Part shown: positions 43,508 to 53,729 of the stretch, piece after piece | Layout: the number at the start of each line of letters is the position of its first letter | Position numbering within the stretch: the first letter of the stretch is position 1 | The notes under the pieces: model-generated | Databases searched by the model: none | What the model saw: only the letters and a program-made list of their open reading frames with translations | What the model was told of the DNA's origin: nothing | Source: Micromonospora inaquosa | Lineage (GTDB): Bacteria > Actinomycetota > Actinomycetes > Mycobacteriales > Micromonosporaceae | Reading direction: 5' to 3' | Assembly: GCF_003857055.1 (NCBI RefSeq) | Contig: NZ_QGSZ01000217.1 | Span: 88,410-152,409, forward strand | DNA: 64,000 nt | Program-made: the position numbers and the translations under genes

Positions 43508-43810
43508 GTCGAACGCGGGGTGGTGCCGAGAAGTGTGCCGCCGAGGAGGTTCGGTGGGCCGGTGCCGGTCGCGTCGGCGGTGTCAGGGGATGCGGGCCGC
43601 GTGCCGTCGGTGCCGCGCGAGACGGTCATGGGTGGCAGGTCGACAGCCTTTGCAACGCGCTGCTGCAGGTACGGACGCACGAAGGTCTGCGGACAGCATT
43701 CGAGGCGATCTTTCCTGACGCCCAACCGCTTTGGCTGAAGGCAAAGCGTTGACCAACTGGGTGGTCGTCAAAAGCGGAGGGAAACCGTCCTCCTGAAGGC
43801 TGAGGAGCCG
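43508..43810. other. Region with an unassigned coding-like tail
   Basis: About 300 bp. A plus-strand frame ending at 43752 closes with WQVDSLCNALLQVRTHEGLR and TAFEAIFPDAQPLWLKAKR, which looks like a real protein C-terminus (helical, balanced composition). Its upstream part does not resemble protein and has no good start. It may be the tail of a gene cut off by the IS end at 43452. Confidence 0.4.
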
Positions 43811-44734
43811 TCAGGCGTCGTATCGGAAGTGTGCCGGCGGACCGCCCTCCGGGCAGGCCGGGCGGGGCGTGTGCACGCACTCGATCCAGTGGTCGCCGCC
43901 TGGGGGTACCTGGTAGGTCCGGGGTCCGGGTGCTGCGGTCGTGACAAAGCTCCGACCCCGGTTGGTCACCTCGACCCGCTTTCGTTTCCCAGCGACCACG
44001 AGGTCGAGTTCGAGAGTCCACTCCACCGTGCCGGTGGTGAACGCGGTCAGGTCGAACACCTCGGTCTCGCCCTTGGCGAGGGTGAACCCGAACAGTGGCC
44101 TGCGCCCCTCAATCAGGGTGCGGTAGCGGGCGGCCGGCTGGGGAGCGTCCAGGTCCATCTCGACGTCCCGTGGTTCGGCGGCTCCCTGCTGGCCGCCGCA
44201 GCGCAGTTGTACACCGGCCGGTTCCGGAGTTTGGCTGCGCCGGATCACGCGGGCACGCAGGTTGTCGATCAGCACCCCCTGGTCGCCGGCGCCCTGCACG
44301 ACGACGCGTACCCGGCTCACCTTGTGATCGACCGCGCCGAGGGCGCGCGCCCAGTCGATCAGCGTCGCGCAGCCCACCGGTGGATCATCGGAGGGCCGGG
44401 CGTCCTTCGGCAGCACCATGGCGAACTCAGCGGTGCCCCAGGTGTCCACGGTGGCCGGATTCACCACGACGTGTACCGCGACGACCTGCGGGTCCACATG
44501 ATCAACCCACCTGGGCACATAGATGCTCGCGACGGCGCCAACGAGGGCGGCTACCGCAGTGCCCAGCACGAACCACCACGCCCGATGTAACGATCCCAGC
44601 ACCCGACGCAGCCGCGGTACAGGCTGATCGCCGCCTGGTTTGTCCTGGTCCGCTGCCGGACGCCCGCCCCGGACTACCTTCTTGCGGTCCGGACCGCTGG
44701 TGCCGCGCCGCCGTTTCGGTTTGCCGCCGCTCAC
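43811..44734 (-). CDS. Single-pass membrane protein, function unknown
   Basis: 307 aa. Basic cytoplasmic N-terminus (KPKRRRG, about 1-48), one membrane helix (about 50-72, WWFVLGTAVAALVGAVASIYV), and an extracellular beta-rich domain of about 230 residues (VVAVHVVVNPATVDTWGTAE; FGFTLAKGETEVFDLTAFTT; VEWTLELDLVVAGKRKRVEV). No family recognised. The GTG start overlaps the upstream lipoprotein stop by 4 bp (GTGA, 44731-44734); longer upstream frames are in the shadow of that gene. Made together with the beta-propeller lipoprotein. Confidence 0.75.
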   Translation of the reverse strand: MSGGKPKRRRGTSGPDRKKVVRGGRPAADQDKPGGDQPVPRLRRVLGSLHRAWWFVLGTAVAALVGAVASIYVPRWVDHVDPQVVAVHVVVNPATVDTWGTAEFAMVLPKDARPSDDPPVGCATLIDWARALGAVDHKVSRVRVVVQGAGDQGVLIDNLRARVIRRSQTPEPAGVQLRCGGQQGAAEPRDVEMDLDAPQPAARYRTLIEGRRPLFGFTLAKGETEVFDLTAFTTGTVEWTLELDLVVAGKRKRVEVTNRGRSFVTTAAPGPRTYQVPPGGDHWIECVHTPRPACPEGGPPAHFRYDA

Positions 44735-45855
44735 GACCCGGACCCCTGCCACGAACCCGCCAGCTTGCCGTCCGGGACCGACCACACGTGGCCGTACTCC
44801 GGGCCGGCCAGCAGCCAGCTGCCGTTCTCCGTGAACTCCAACTCGGTGGGGTTCACTGCCGGTTTGGCTCCCGAGGCCACGGCCGGCACCTTCCAGTGTC
44901 CAACCTCCTGGGGAGGGCCCGGATCCCAAAGCACCACTTCGTCGTTCAGGGTCAGGAATGCCACGTGCCGAGCCTGCCGGTCCACTGTGCTGGTCAGGGT
45001 GCTACCGCAGGCGCAGGGCCGCCACTGGAATGTCTGCTCGTCCGGCACCCAAACCAGGAAGCCTTCTTGACCGGCGATCACCACCCGCTTTCCGCCGTTG
45101 ACCACGGCCAGCCCTGCTACGTCCAAGATGACACCCGGATCACTCGGGACCTCGATGCTCGACGGAAGCGGCGAGACGATCTCACGGCGACTGTGCAGAT
45201 CGTGGAGCCAGTAGCGACTGTTGTCCCGTTCATCGAACAGTTCGACCACCAGATGGCCGCTGTCGGCAGAAAAGCGTAACTTGCCGGTGCGCGGCTGGGG
45301 TTCGCCGTCCGGCCGCTTTACCTCCTCGGGCAGGGGCAGCGCCGTGGGGTCCTTCGTGGTGAAGTCGTAGAGGACCACCGAGTCCGGTAGTCCGACCGCG
45401 AGGTATCGCCCGTCGGGAGAGAAGTCCATGCTGATCCGGGCGTCTTCGGCGCCGGTGCCGAACCGGTCGAACTCGGCACCGTCGGCGGTGGAGACAACCA
45501 CCCAGTCGCCGGCCAGCCGTGCCTGATACTTACCGTCCCGGGTGAGCTGGGCGCCGGCGAGACTCCGACGGGCCAGGTCGAACTCAGGACCGGGCGGCGC
45601 CGCGCTGCTGACCGACGGCTCGACGATCTGATCGGTGCCGTCCAGTCGAGTCGGCCCCGGTTCGGTGGTGCAACCGGCAAGCAGCAGACTCACCAGTCCG
45701 GCGAACATGGCCCGCGTTGGCCAGGCTCTCGCCGGCGCCCGGCAAGCCGACGGTGCCGCGCGCGGGGGATGGCGTCGACCCGCCAGCGCGCCGACCCGCT
45801 CGGACAGCCGGAGCGGTTGGCGCGGGTCGCACCTCGCCGCCGATTGCCACAGCAC
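44731..45855 (-). CDS. Beta-propeller lipoprotein-like protein (WD40-like)
   Basis: 374 aa. Repeats such as ISMDFSPDGRYLAVGLPDSV, LRFSADSGHLVVELFDE and LEFTENGSWLLAGPEYGHVW indicate a WD40-like propeller. A lipobox-like LVSLLLAGC (C62) follows M50. GTG at 45855 has a good GGAGG site 7 bases upstream, giving an unusual 49-residue Arg-rich region before the signal; starting at ATG 45708 would give a short lipoprotein signal but has no ribosome site. Coupled to the next gene by GTGA. Function unknown; could act with its partner as a surface sensor. Confidence 0.7.
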   Translation of the reverse strand: MLWQSAARCDPRQPLRLSERVGALAGRRHPPRAAPSACRAPARAWPTRAMFAGLVSLLLAGCTTEPGPTRLDGTDQIVEPSVSSAAPPGPEFDLARRSLAGAQLTRDGKYQARLAGDWVVVSTADGAEFDRFGTGAEDARISMDFSPDGRYLAVGLPDSVVLYDFTTKDPTALPLPEEVKRPDGEPQPRTGKLRFSADSGHLVVELFDERDNSRYWLHDLHSRREIVSPLPSSIEVPSDPGVILDVAGLAVVNGGKRVVIAGQEGFLVWVPDEQTFQWRPCACGSTLTSTVDRQARHVAFLTLNDEVVLWDPGPPQEVGHWKVPAVASGAKPAVNPTELEFTENGSWLLAGPEYGHVWSVPDGKLAGSWQGSGS

Positions 45856-46093
45856 CAGTGCGCCTCCAGTGATCCACTGTGGTCACTCATTTTGCTCAGG
45901 CATTCTATCCTTTGGCGTCGATTCGCCCGGATGGCAGAATACTGACAGTTCGCTACTCGATGGTGTTGACAGTCCAACAACGCATTCAGACGCAGGGACC
46001 GCTCAGGGTCTCACTGCACTCGGACGGGGCTGGGCTTCAACTCCCGCGACCAGGTCGCCTTGTCGCCGTGCGGTGGGGGGGGGTAGTGACTGA

Positions 46094-47032
46094 GAGAGCG
46101 TTTCGCATGTCTGTCAGTCGGGTGGGTTGAAGGTGCGGCTTTTTTGGCGGGCAGCGGGTCCGCCTCTGGTGCGGAGGCCGAGCATGCCGGCGATGGCGGC
46201 CCAGCGGATCATGGCCTCCGAGGTGGCGGGGCGGGTTTCGTAGTCGCGGGCCAGCCGTCGGTGGGCGGTGAGCCAGGCCAGGGCCTCTCCACCACCCAGC
46301 GGCGGCGGTGCACGACGAACCCTTGCTGGTCGGCGGGTTTACGCACGATCTCCAGCGTGGTGCGCAGGATGTCGCGGGCCCAGTCGACCGGACGGCCGGC
46401 GAACCCGGAGTCGGCGAACACGTGCCGGATCGGGGTCGCCGCGTACGTGGCGAGCAGGGCGCCCTTCGCGCCGTCGCGGTCCTGCCACGAGGCGGCCAGG
46501 ACCCAGACCGTGACCAGCAGACCCAGGGTGTCGGTCACGATGAACCGCTTCCGACCGTTGACCTTCTTCCCGCTGTCGTAGCCGCGGGAGTCGCGGTGCA
46601 CGGTGTCGGCAGCCCGCACGCTCTGGGACTCGATGATCCCCGCTGTCCGCTCGGGCTGCCGGTCGTGGGCCAAGCGGACCTGCTCCCGCAGTTCGGTGAG
46701 GATCCGCTCGGTCACGCCCCGCCGGTTCCATCGTTGGAAGTGGGAGTACACGGTCTGCCGGGGCGGGAAGTCCACCGGCAGATACCGCCACGCGCAGCCG
46801 GTACGCACCACGTACAGGATGCCGTCGACGATCGCCCGACGAGGGTGCTTCTCCGGTCTGCCCGTCCACTGCGGCGACGGCAGCATCGGCTCGACGATCT
46901 CCCGCTCGGCATCGATCAGGTCAGACGGGTACCGCCGCGCTCGATCCATGCCCGTCTACCGGCCGCGCCCAGCCCATCGATCGCACCCACTGTGCGACAC
47001 ACCCGGCCAGCACACATCCCAAACGCGCTCTT
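46094..47032. mobile_element. IS5-family insertion sequence (damaged), about 940 bp
   Basis: Ends are imperfect inverted repeats: GAGAGCGTTTCGCATGTCTG at the left and AAGAGCGCGTTTGGGATGTG read inward from the right. A single transposase gene lies between them on the minus strand. No clear target-site duplication is visible. The 238 bp to its left (45856-46093) hold no gene; they include a run of nine G (46075-46083). Confidence 0.8.
46114..46949 (-). pseudogene. Frameshifted IS5-family transposase
   Basis: N-terminal MDRARRYPSDLIDAEREIVE and YVVRTGCAWRYLPVDFPPRQ are typical. DDE region: GYDSGKKVNGRKRFIVTDT, FADSGFAG and RRWVVER. A one-base deletion near 46283 shifts the frame just after WVVER; the expected end (LAWLTAHRRLARDYETRPAT to KSRTFNPPD) is intact in the next frame and stops at 46114. 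In addition the usual IDSQSVR, first catalytic aspartate, reads IESQSVR. Two lesions make it very likely inactive. Confidence 0.88.
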
Positions 47033-47065
47033 AGGCTGGCGGCGACATCCGGGTAAGGATGTTAT

Positions 47066-47623
47066 GTGAGCTGTGAATCACCAATTTCGCCAGCGGTCGA
47101 TCCAACTGCCTCCCCTCTCGTGCCGCAAGGGGAGGGGATTGCGCTGCGAGACTGGCTCGACGCCGATCTGCCGCACATGCCGAGTCTCTTTGACGTGCCG
47201 GACATGGCCGCGAACACGGACCTTCCTTCTCCGTTCCATGCGGACGCCTTTCTGGTCAGAATTCGGCGGCGTCGTGCCCAGGGCATTGTCGACCTGGCCG
47301 TGACGCGAGACGGCCGGGAGCCGCTCGGCCTCGTCGCACTTCACGGGGCGATCGGGGTGCCGGGGTACGCCATCGGCCCGGCGCACCGCGGCCGAGGTAT
47401 GGCGTCGCGTTCTCTTTGGTTGCTGACGAGGTTCTGCCACGAGGAACTCGGCTTCACCCGACTGCGGCTGAGCATCGTGCAGAGGAATGTGCCCTCGCAG
47501 CGGGTCGCCGCGTCCGCCGGATACGTCCGAAGCGACGATGACGTCGTCGAGAGGCCGGATGGGTTGGGGCAGCCAAAGCTGCTCGAAACGTGGCAGTGGA
47601 TCGCTCCCGGGACGTTTGCCTGA
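47066..47623 (+). CDS. GNAT-family N-acetyltransferase (RimJ/RimL type)
   Basis: 185 aa. Acetyl-CoA-binding motif A is YAIGPAHRGRGMASRSLWLL (R/Q-x-x-G-x-G/A), followed by LGFTRLRLSIVQRNVPSQRV and AASAGYVR, as in ribosomal-protein or small-molecule acetyltransferases of the RimJ/RimL group. GTG at 47066 is the longest start and has no ribosome site; a -10-like TAAGGAT lies just upstream, so a leaderless message is possible. Substrate unknown. It begins 33 bp beyond the IS end. Confidence 0.88.
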   Translation: MSCESPISPAVDPTASPLVPQGEGIALRDWLDADLPHMPSLFDVPDMAANTDLPSPFHADAFLVRIRRRRAQGIVDLAVTRDGREPLGLVALHGAIGVPGYAIGPAHRGRGMASRSLWLLTRFCHEELGFTRLRLSIVQRNVPSQRVAASAGYVRSDDDVVERPDGLGQPKLLETWQWIAPGTFA

Positions 47624-47730
47624 CAAAGACGGATACGACACGCGTCATCGGGGCGGTCTGTGGCTGACGAGTTTGGGACGATGCGCCGGTCGACCTACCG
47701 ACATCACCCGACTCGAAGGGATCCCCCGCG

Positions 47731-48345
47731 ATGGCAAAGGTCATCTCCACGCTGTTCATCTCGGCCGACGGTGTGGCCGAGATCGACCCCGACTGGCACT
47801 TCCCGTACTTCGACCAGAACATGGGCCGCGCCGTCAGCGAGGACTACGACGCCGCCGATGTGCTGCTCATCGGCCGCGAGACGTACGACAGCTTCGCCGG
47901 CGCCTGGCCCGACCGTGAGGCCGCCGGTGGTGACGACGCGCCGTTCGCCAAGCAACTCGGCGACGTGCGCAAGGTCGTCGTCTCGCGTCAGCCGCTGGAG
48001 TTCTCCTGGCGCAACTCGGAGCTGATCAACGGTGACCTCCTCGACGCCGTCACCGCGCTCAAGGCCGATGCCGGTGTTCGGGGCGTCCTCATCCCCGGGT
48101 CGATCTCCGTGGTGCAGCAACTGCTCGCCGCGGGCCTGGTCGACGAGCTGCGCCTGCTGGTGCATCCGGTGGCCGCGCGTAAGGGCCGCAAGCTGTTCGA
48201 CGAGGGCGACGCGGCGTACCACCTGCGACTGCTGGCGTCGGAGGCCTTCCCGACCGGCGTCCTTCGCGTGATCTACGCGCCGGGCACGGCGCCGACGCCG
48301 GTCGGCTACGACGAGGTCAAGGACCAGGTGCCGGCCGGCAACTAG
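47731..48345 (+). CDS. Dihydrofolate reductase/RibD C-terminal domain-like protein
   Basis: 204 aa. Starts MAKVISTLFISADGVAE and contains DVLLIGRETYDSFAGAWP, VVVSRQPLEFSW, GVLIPGSISVVQQLLAAGLV and DELRLLVHPV, the landmarks of the RibD_C/DHFR-like family common in actinobacteria. These bind NADPH; most have no known substrate and are not folate enzymes. Single gene; an AAGGGAT ribosome site precedes the ATG. Confidence 0.92.
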   Translation: MAKVISTLFISADGVAEIDPDWHFPYFDQNMGRAVSEDYDAADVLLIGRETYDSFAGAWPDREAAGGDDAPFAKQLGDVRKVVVSRQPLEFSWRNSELINGDLLDAVTALKADAGVRGVLIPGSISVVQQLLAAGLVDELRLLVHPVAARKGRKLFDEGDAAYHLRLLASEAFPTGVLRVIYAPGTAPTPVGYDEVKDQVPAGN

Positions 48346-48519
48346 GCGGTTCGGGGTCGCGTTTCCGGTGCTGAATGGTATGCGCTGTGGAATTGGCGGC
48401 TACCGATGTATCCCACACTTCGGGCGAGCATTTAGTGAGGCCCATCGATATTGACGGTTGAGGTCGGCGGCGACAGGATCTCGGGCACCACCACCCTGAT
48501 CCCTCTCCTGGGAGGCGCC

Positions 48520-49413
48520 ATGACCCGTCCCCGCCTGCCCCTCCTGCGGGCAGCCACCCGGTTGGCCGCACTCGCCCTCGCCACCACCGGCGTGCTGCTC
48601 ACCGTCGCCGCACCCGCCAGCGCGGCCGTGCCCACCGGCCGCTACGTCGCGCTGGGCGACTCGTACACCGCAGGCCCGCTGATCCCCACCCAGGTCGACC
48701 TCAACTGTCTGCGGTCCAACCGCAACTACCCGTCGCTGGTGGCGGCGTCCGCCGGCTCGTCGTCGTTCGCTGACGTGAGCTGCTCCGGCGCCACCACCGA
48801 CGACATCCTCTACGGCGGTAGCGGCCAACTGGGCATCACGCTGCCACCACAGCTCAACGCGGTCACGTCGAACACGTCGCTGGTGACGGTGCAGATCGGC
48901 GGCAACGACATCGGCTTCGCCGGCATCATCGGCGACTGCGCGGAGGCGAGCCTCAGCAGCCCGCTCGGATCTCCGTGCAAGAACCGGTACACCGCCGGAG
49001 GTGTGGACCAGTTGCAGGCGCGGATCGTCGCCGCCACCCCGAAGGTGACCGCCGTGCTCCAGGCGGTCCGGCGGGCCGCTCCGGGCGCGCGGGTCGTGGT
49101 ACTCGGGTACCCGGCGATCCTGCCGGACACCGGCTACGGCTGCTGGCCGGTCGTCCCGATCGCCTACCAGGACGTGCCGTACCTGCGTGGCATCGAGAAG
49201 TCGCTCAACGCGATGCTGGCCAGCGCCGCGGGCGCCAACGGCGCCACCTACGCCGATGTCTACACCCCGTCGATCGGCCGCGACGCGTGCAAGGGCAGCG
49301 GCACCCGGTGGATCGAGGGTCTGGTGCCGCAGAACTCGGCCGCGCCGTTCCACCCCAACGCCCGAGGTGAGCAGGGCATGGCCACCGCCCTGCTGGCCAG
49401 ACTGAACAGCTGA
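48520..49413 (+). CDS. Secreted SGNH/GDSL lipase-esterase
   Basis: 297 aa. Signal peptide (1-36, cleavage after APASA). SGNH blocks: YVALGDSYTAG (S48 nucleophile), a Gly in VSCSGAT, QIGGNDIGF (Asn block III) and FHPNARG (H278). Six cysteines suggest three disulfides, as in Streptomyces secreted GDSL lipases. Probably hydrolyses fatty-acid or acetyl esters outside the cell. ATG at 48520 follows GGGAGG. A hairpin terminator is 13 bp after the stop. Confidence 0.94.
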   Translation: MTRPRLPLLRAATRLAALALATTGVLLTVAAPASAAVPTGRYVALGDSYTAGPLIPTQVDLNCLRSNRNYPSLVAASAGSSSFADVSCSGATTDDILYGGSGQLGITLPPQLNAVTSNTSLVTVQIGGNDIGFAGIIGDCAEASLSSPLGSPCKNRYTAGGVDQLQARIVAATPKVTAVLQAVRRAAPGARVVVLGYPAILPDTGYGCWPVVPIAYQDVPYLRGIEKSLNAMLASAAGANGATYADVYTPSIGRDACKGSGTRWIEGLVPQNSAAPFHPNARGEQGMATALLARLNS

Positions 49414-49425
49414 TCAGGCCCGCGA

Positions 49426-49453
49426 CCGGCCCCGTCGGCAGCGTCGGGGCCGG
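49426..49453. terminator. Hairpin terminator after SGNH hydrolase
   Basis: CCGGCCCCG (49426-49434) pairs with CGGGGCCGG (49445-49453) across 10 bases. Confidence 0.8.
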
Positions 49454-49528
49454 CTCGGGGGATGCCGCCAGCCGCCTGGCCCGGCACCCCCAGGCCATGC
49501 GCCACGTCGAGACCCGGGCGATATCGGG

Positions 49529-51010
<1,482 letters not shown>

Positions 51011-51078
51011 ACGGCCAAGCGCCGGTGAGGCAGTCAGGAACGCCGAGGTGGACCGGGAGTTGACCCGTGACACACAGT

Positions 51079-51108
51079 CTGGCGTGGCGGCCGGAGCCGC
51101 CACGCCAG
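51079..51108. terminator. Hairpin between convergent kinase and GH11 genes
   Basis: CTGGCGTGGCGG (51079-51090) pairs fully with 51097-51108 across a 6-base loop; it lies 26 bp before the GH11 stop and can serve both genes. Confidence 0.85.
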
Positions 51109-51133
51109 AGGTGGTGTCAGAAGCTGGTCAGGG

Positions 51134-52159
51134 TCAACTGGTACGGCAGCTGATCGTCGGCCAGGTCCAGTTGCCGTTGGCCATGACCGTGATGCCGAAG
51201 TTGTTGCCGTTGCCGTTCGGCCTGGCCGTCACCGTGCCGCTGGTGCCGCTGACGGAGGCGTTCCAGCTGTTCTGGATGCTCTGACCACCGTTGAGACCGA
51301 GGCTGACCACCCAGTTGTTGGTGCCGCTGACCGCGACATTGAGGTTGAACCGGTCACCCCACTGCTCGGCGGCGGAGATCGTCGCGTTGCAGTTTCCAGT
51401 CCCCGGGTTGCCGGTGGTGGGCGGGGTGGTCGGGTTGCCGCCGCCGCTGCCTTCCCGGACGGTGATGTCGGAACTTCCGCTGCTCTGGTAGCCCTCGGTG
51501 GCCATGATCTGGTAGCTGTGGTTGCTGCCGAGGTTCAGGCCGGCACGCGCCCAGGCGTCGAAGTGGTTGGCGGTGGTGATGGTGCCGCTCGAGCGCTTCT
51601 GCTGGCGGACGCTCCAGAACTGGTAGAACGTCTGGTTGCCGTCGATCGACGGGGCGTTGACCCGCTGGCTGCGGAGGATGTCGTAGGTGCCGCCGTCAGT
51701 GGTGACAGTGCCCATCCGCTGGGCACCGCTGCTCGGGTTGTAGCTGCCGAAGTTCTCCACCACGTAGTACTCGATGAGCGGGTTGCGCGTCCATCCGTAC
51801 AGGGCGAGGTAGGTGTTGTTGTTGCCCGGGTTGTAGGTGCCCGAGTAGGTGACCGTCCGGCGGTTGCCGGTGGCCCAACCCTTGCCGCCGACCCAGTTGT
51901 TGGTGCTCCTGTCCCAACTGCTGGAGTAACGGCCGTCGGCGCGCAGCGTCATGCTGGCGTTGCCGCTGTCCTTCCAGAACGAGAAGAAGTACCCGTTGTG
52001 CGTGCCGGTGAGGCTCGACGTGAGGGTCCGGTCGGCCTCGGCGTACGCGTTGGTGGCCGTCATCGTGCCGGCGACGGCCAGGACGGCGGCGCATGCGGCG
52101 CCGACGAGCAACCGCAGGCGGCCGCGCCCTCTCGGTCTGGTGTGGGTGGTGTCGGTCAT
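51134..52159 (-). CDS. Secreted GH11 endo-1,4-beta-xylanase with CBM2
   Basis: 341 aa. Signal peptide (1-40, cleavage after ATNAYA). GH11 jelly roll about 42-232 with nucleophile E130 in [10 protein letters not shown] and acid/base E222 in [13 protein letters not shown]. Gly/Pro/Thr linker (238-254), then a CBM2-like domain (about 256-341, [20 protein letters not shown], ending NWTWPTISC). Cuts the xylan backbone outside the cell. ATG at 52159 has a GAGGAGG site 10 bases upstream. The 412 bp upstream carry a CAAC/GTTG operator like those near the LacI gene, suggesting joint control with the GH67 gene. Confidence 0.95.
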   Translation of the reverse strand: MTDTTHTRPRGRGRLRLLVGAACAAVLAVAGTMTATNAYAEADRTLTSSLTGTHNGYFFSFWKDSGNASMTLRADGRYSSSWDRSTNNWVGGKGWATGNRRTVTYSGTYNPGNNNTYLALYGWTRNPLIEYYVVENFGSYNPSSGAQRMGTVTTDGGTYDILRSQRVNAPSIDGNQTFYQFWSVRQQKRSSGTITTANHFDAWARAGLNLGSNHSYQIMATEGYQSSGSSDITVREGSGGGNPTTPPTTGNPGTGNCNATISAAEQWGDRFNLNVAVSGTNNWVVSLGLNGGQSIQNSWNASVSGTSGTVTARPNGNGNNFGITVMANGNWTWPTISCRTS

Positions 52160-52393
52160 GGAACTGTTGCCTCCTCGTGACGGCTGGCGGGGGCCAGCGG
52201 CGGTACGCCTCGGCAGGCTGCCGGTGGTCGGGTAGCGGCCACGGCGTCGTACCGCGTGGTGGTGGGGCTGGTCGTCCTGCACGACGACCGGAGAAGTGGG
52301 TCGTGGTGGCTGGTGCTGACGACAATTGAGAGCCGTCGATGGCGACCGTATTGACCTGGCCGTCGGCTTGTCAACAATTTCCGGAAACAGGAT

Positions 52394-52408
52394 GGCAACA
52401 ACGTTGTC
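52394..52408 (-). promoter_or_regulatory. Candidate LacI-family operator upstream of GH11
   Basis: GGCAACAACGTTGTC contains the perfect palindrome ACAACGTTGT and has the same half-sites (GGCAAC/GTTGYC) as the sites at 17632 and 18869. It lies in the 412-bp non-coding region 52160-52571, 235 bp before the xylanase ATG. I see no gene in that region. Confidence 0.6.
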
Positions 52409-52571
52409 GTCGCTGGGCCGCATTCATCCAGGTCAGTAATCGATCAGATTTCAGCGAGGTCAGCGCGGGATCTCGACGGCGGATCAGGGCCGAGCGGAGT
52501 CCGGCGAAATTTCCGGAGACTTTCCGGATCACGTGTACACGGTGCGGGCAGCCGGCTCTTTGTGCGACCGG

Positions 52572-53729
52572 TCAGTGACGCCCGAGGGTGTTGAGCCGGG
52601 CGGCCTGACGGGTCAGGTGGTCGCGTTCGGCGAGGTTGGGGGCCTGCCGGGCGGCCTCGGCGTATAGCCGCGCCGCCGTTGCCAGATCGCCGTCGCGCTC
52701 GCGCAGGTACGCCGCCACCGCCGTGTACCGGGGCAGTGCGTCGTCCACCGCCGCGAGTGCCGTCAAGCCGGCCCGGGGGCCGTCGGCCTCACCGACCGCC
52801 ACCGCGCGGTTGAGTCGAACGACCGGGTTCCCGGTCAGGCGCGCGAGTTCGTCGTACCACTCCACGATCTGCACCCAGTCGGTCTCCGCGGCGGTCGGCG
52901 CGTCCGCGTGCAGCGCCGCGATGGCCGCCTGGGCCTGGAACTCGCCCAGTTGGTCGCGGGCCAGGGCCGCTTGCAGGATCTCGACGCCCTCGGCGATCGA
53001 CCGGGTGTCCCAGCGGCTGCGGTCCTGCTCGGCGAGCGGCACCAGGCTGCCGTCGGGCGCGGTCCGGGCGGCGCGCCGGGCGTGGTGCAACAGCATCAGG
53101 GCGAGCAACCCCGCCACCTCAGGGTGGTCGATCGCGGCCGCGAGCTGCCGGGTGAGCCGGATGGCCTCGGCGGCGAGGTCGACGGCACCGGAGTAGCCCT
53201 CGTTGAAGACCAGGTAGAGGACGCGCAGCACGGTGGCGACGTCACCGGGTCGGTCGAACCGCAACCCGGAGACGGTGCGCTTGGCCCGGCTGATGCGTTG
53301 CGCCATTGTCGCCTCGGGCACCAGGTAGGCGTGGGCGATCTGCCGGGTGGTCAGCCCGCCGACGACGCGCAGCGTGAGCGCGACCGCGGACGACGGCGTC
53401 AGCGACGGGTGGGCGCACAGGAAGTAGAGCTGGAGCGTGTCGTCCCCCGTGGGGGCCGGCCCTGGCGCCGGCTCGTCCTCGACGAGATCCTCGCGCCGAC
53501 GGCGAGCGGCGTCGGCGCGGGCCGCGTCGAGGAATCGTCGCCACGCCACAGTGGTCAGCCAGCCCTTCGGGTCGCGCGGCGGGTCGGCCGGCCAGACCCG
53601 GACCGCCTCGACCAGGGCGTCCTGCACGGCGTCCTCGGCCGCCGCGAAGTCGATTCCGCGGCGGACGAGGATCCCGAGGACGCTCGGCGTGAGACTGCGC
53701 AGCAGCGTCTCGTCCATCGGAGCCGTCAC
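52572..53729 (-). CDS. ECF42 sigma factor with TPR-like C-terminal domain
   Basis: 385 aa. Region 2 FAAAEDAVQDALVEAVRVWP and RRFLDAARADAARRR; region 4 LTLRVVGGLTTRQIAHAYLV, PEATMAQRISRAKRT; then a long helical C-terminal half (about 180-385) with TPR-like repeats (LARLTGNPVVRLNRAVAVGE; YTAVAAYLRERDGDLATAAR). This architecture and the upstream DGPF partner define ECF42 (established in Streptomyces venezuelae). There is no anti-sigma gene; control is thought to act through the C-terminal domain. GTG at 53729 overlaps the DGPF stop (GTGA). Confidence 0.93.
   Translation of the reverse strand: MTAPMDETLLRSLTPSVLGILVRRGIDFAAAEDAVQDALVEAVRVWPADPPRDPKGWLTTVAWRRFLDAARADAARRRREDLVEDEPAPGPAPTGDDTLQLYFLCAHPSLTPSSAVALTLRVVGGLTTRQIAHAYLVPEATMAQRISRAKRTVSGLRFDRPGDVATVLRVLYLVFNEGYSGAVDLAAEAIRLTRQLAAAIDHPEVAGLLALMLLHHARRAARTAPDGSLVPLAEQDRSRWDTRSIAEGVEILQAALARDQLGEFQAQAAIAALHADAPTAAETDWVQIVEWYDELARLTGNPVVRLNRAVAVGEADGPRAGLTALAAVDDALPRYTAVAAYLRERDGDLATAARLYAEAARQAPNLAERDHLTRQAARLNTLGRH

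Noticed and set aside
45959..45974. TGTTGACAGTCCAACA as another LacI operator
   Set aside because: Only TGTTG/CAACA arms match and the half-site orientation is reversed relative to GGCAAC-N-GTTGYC.
46075..46083. Run of nine G next to the IS
   Set aside because: Could be slippage or sequencing artefact; it is outside any gene and has no clear role.
46088..47038. Target-site duplication around the IS5-type element
   Set aside because: Flanking bases (CTGA on the left, TTAG/AGGC on the right) do not form a convincing direct repeat.
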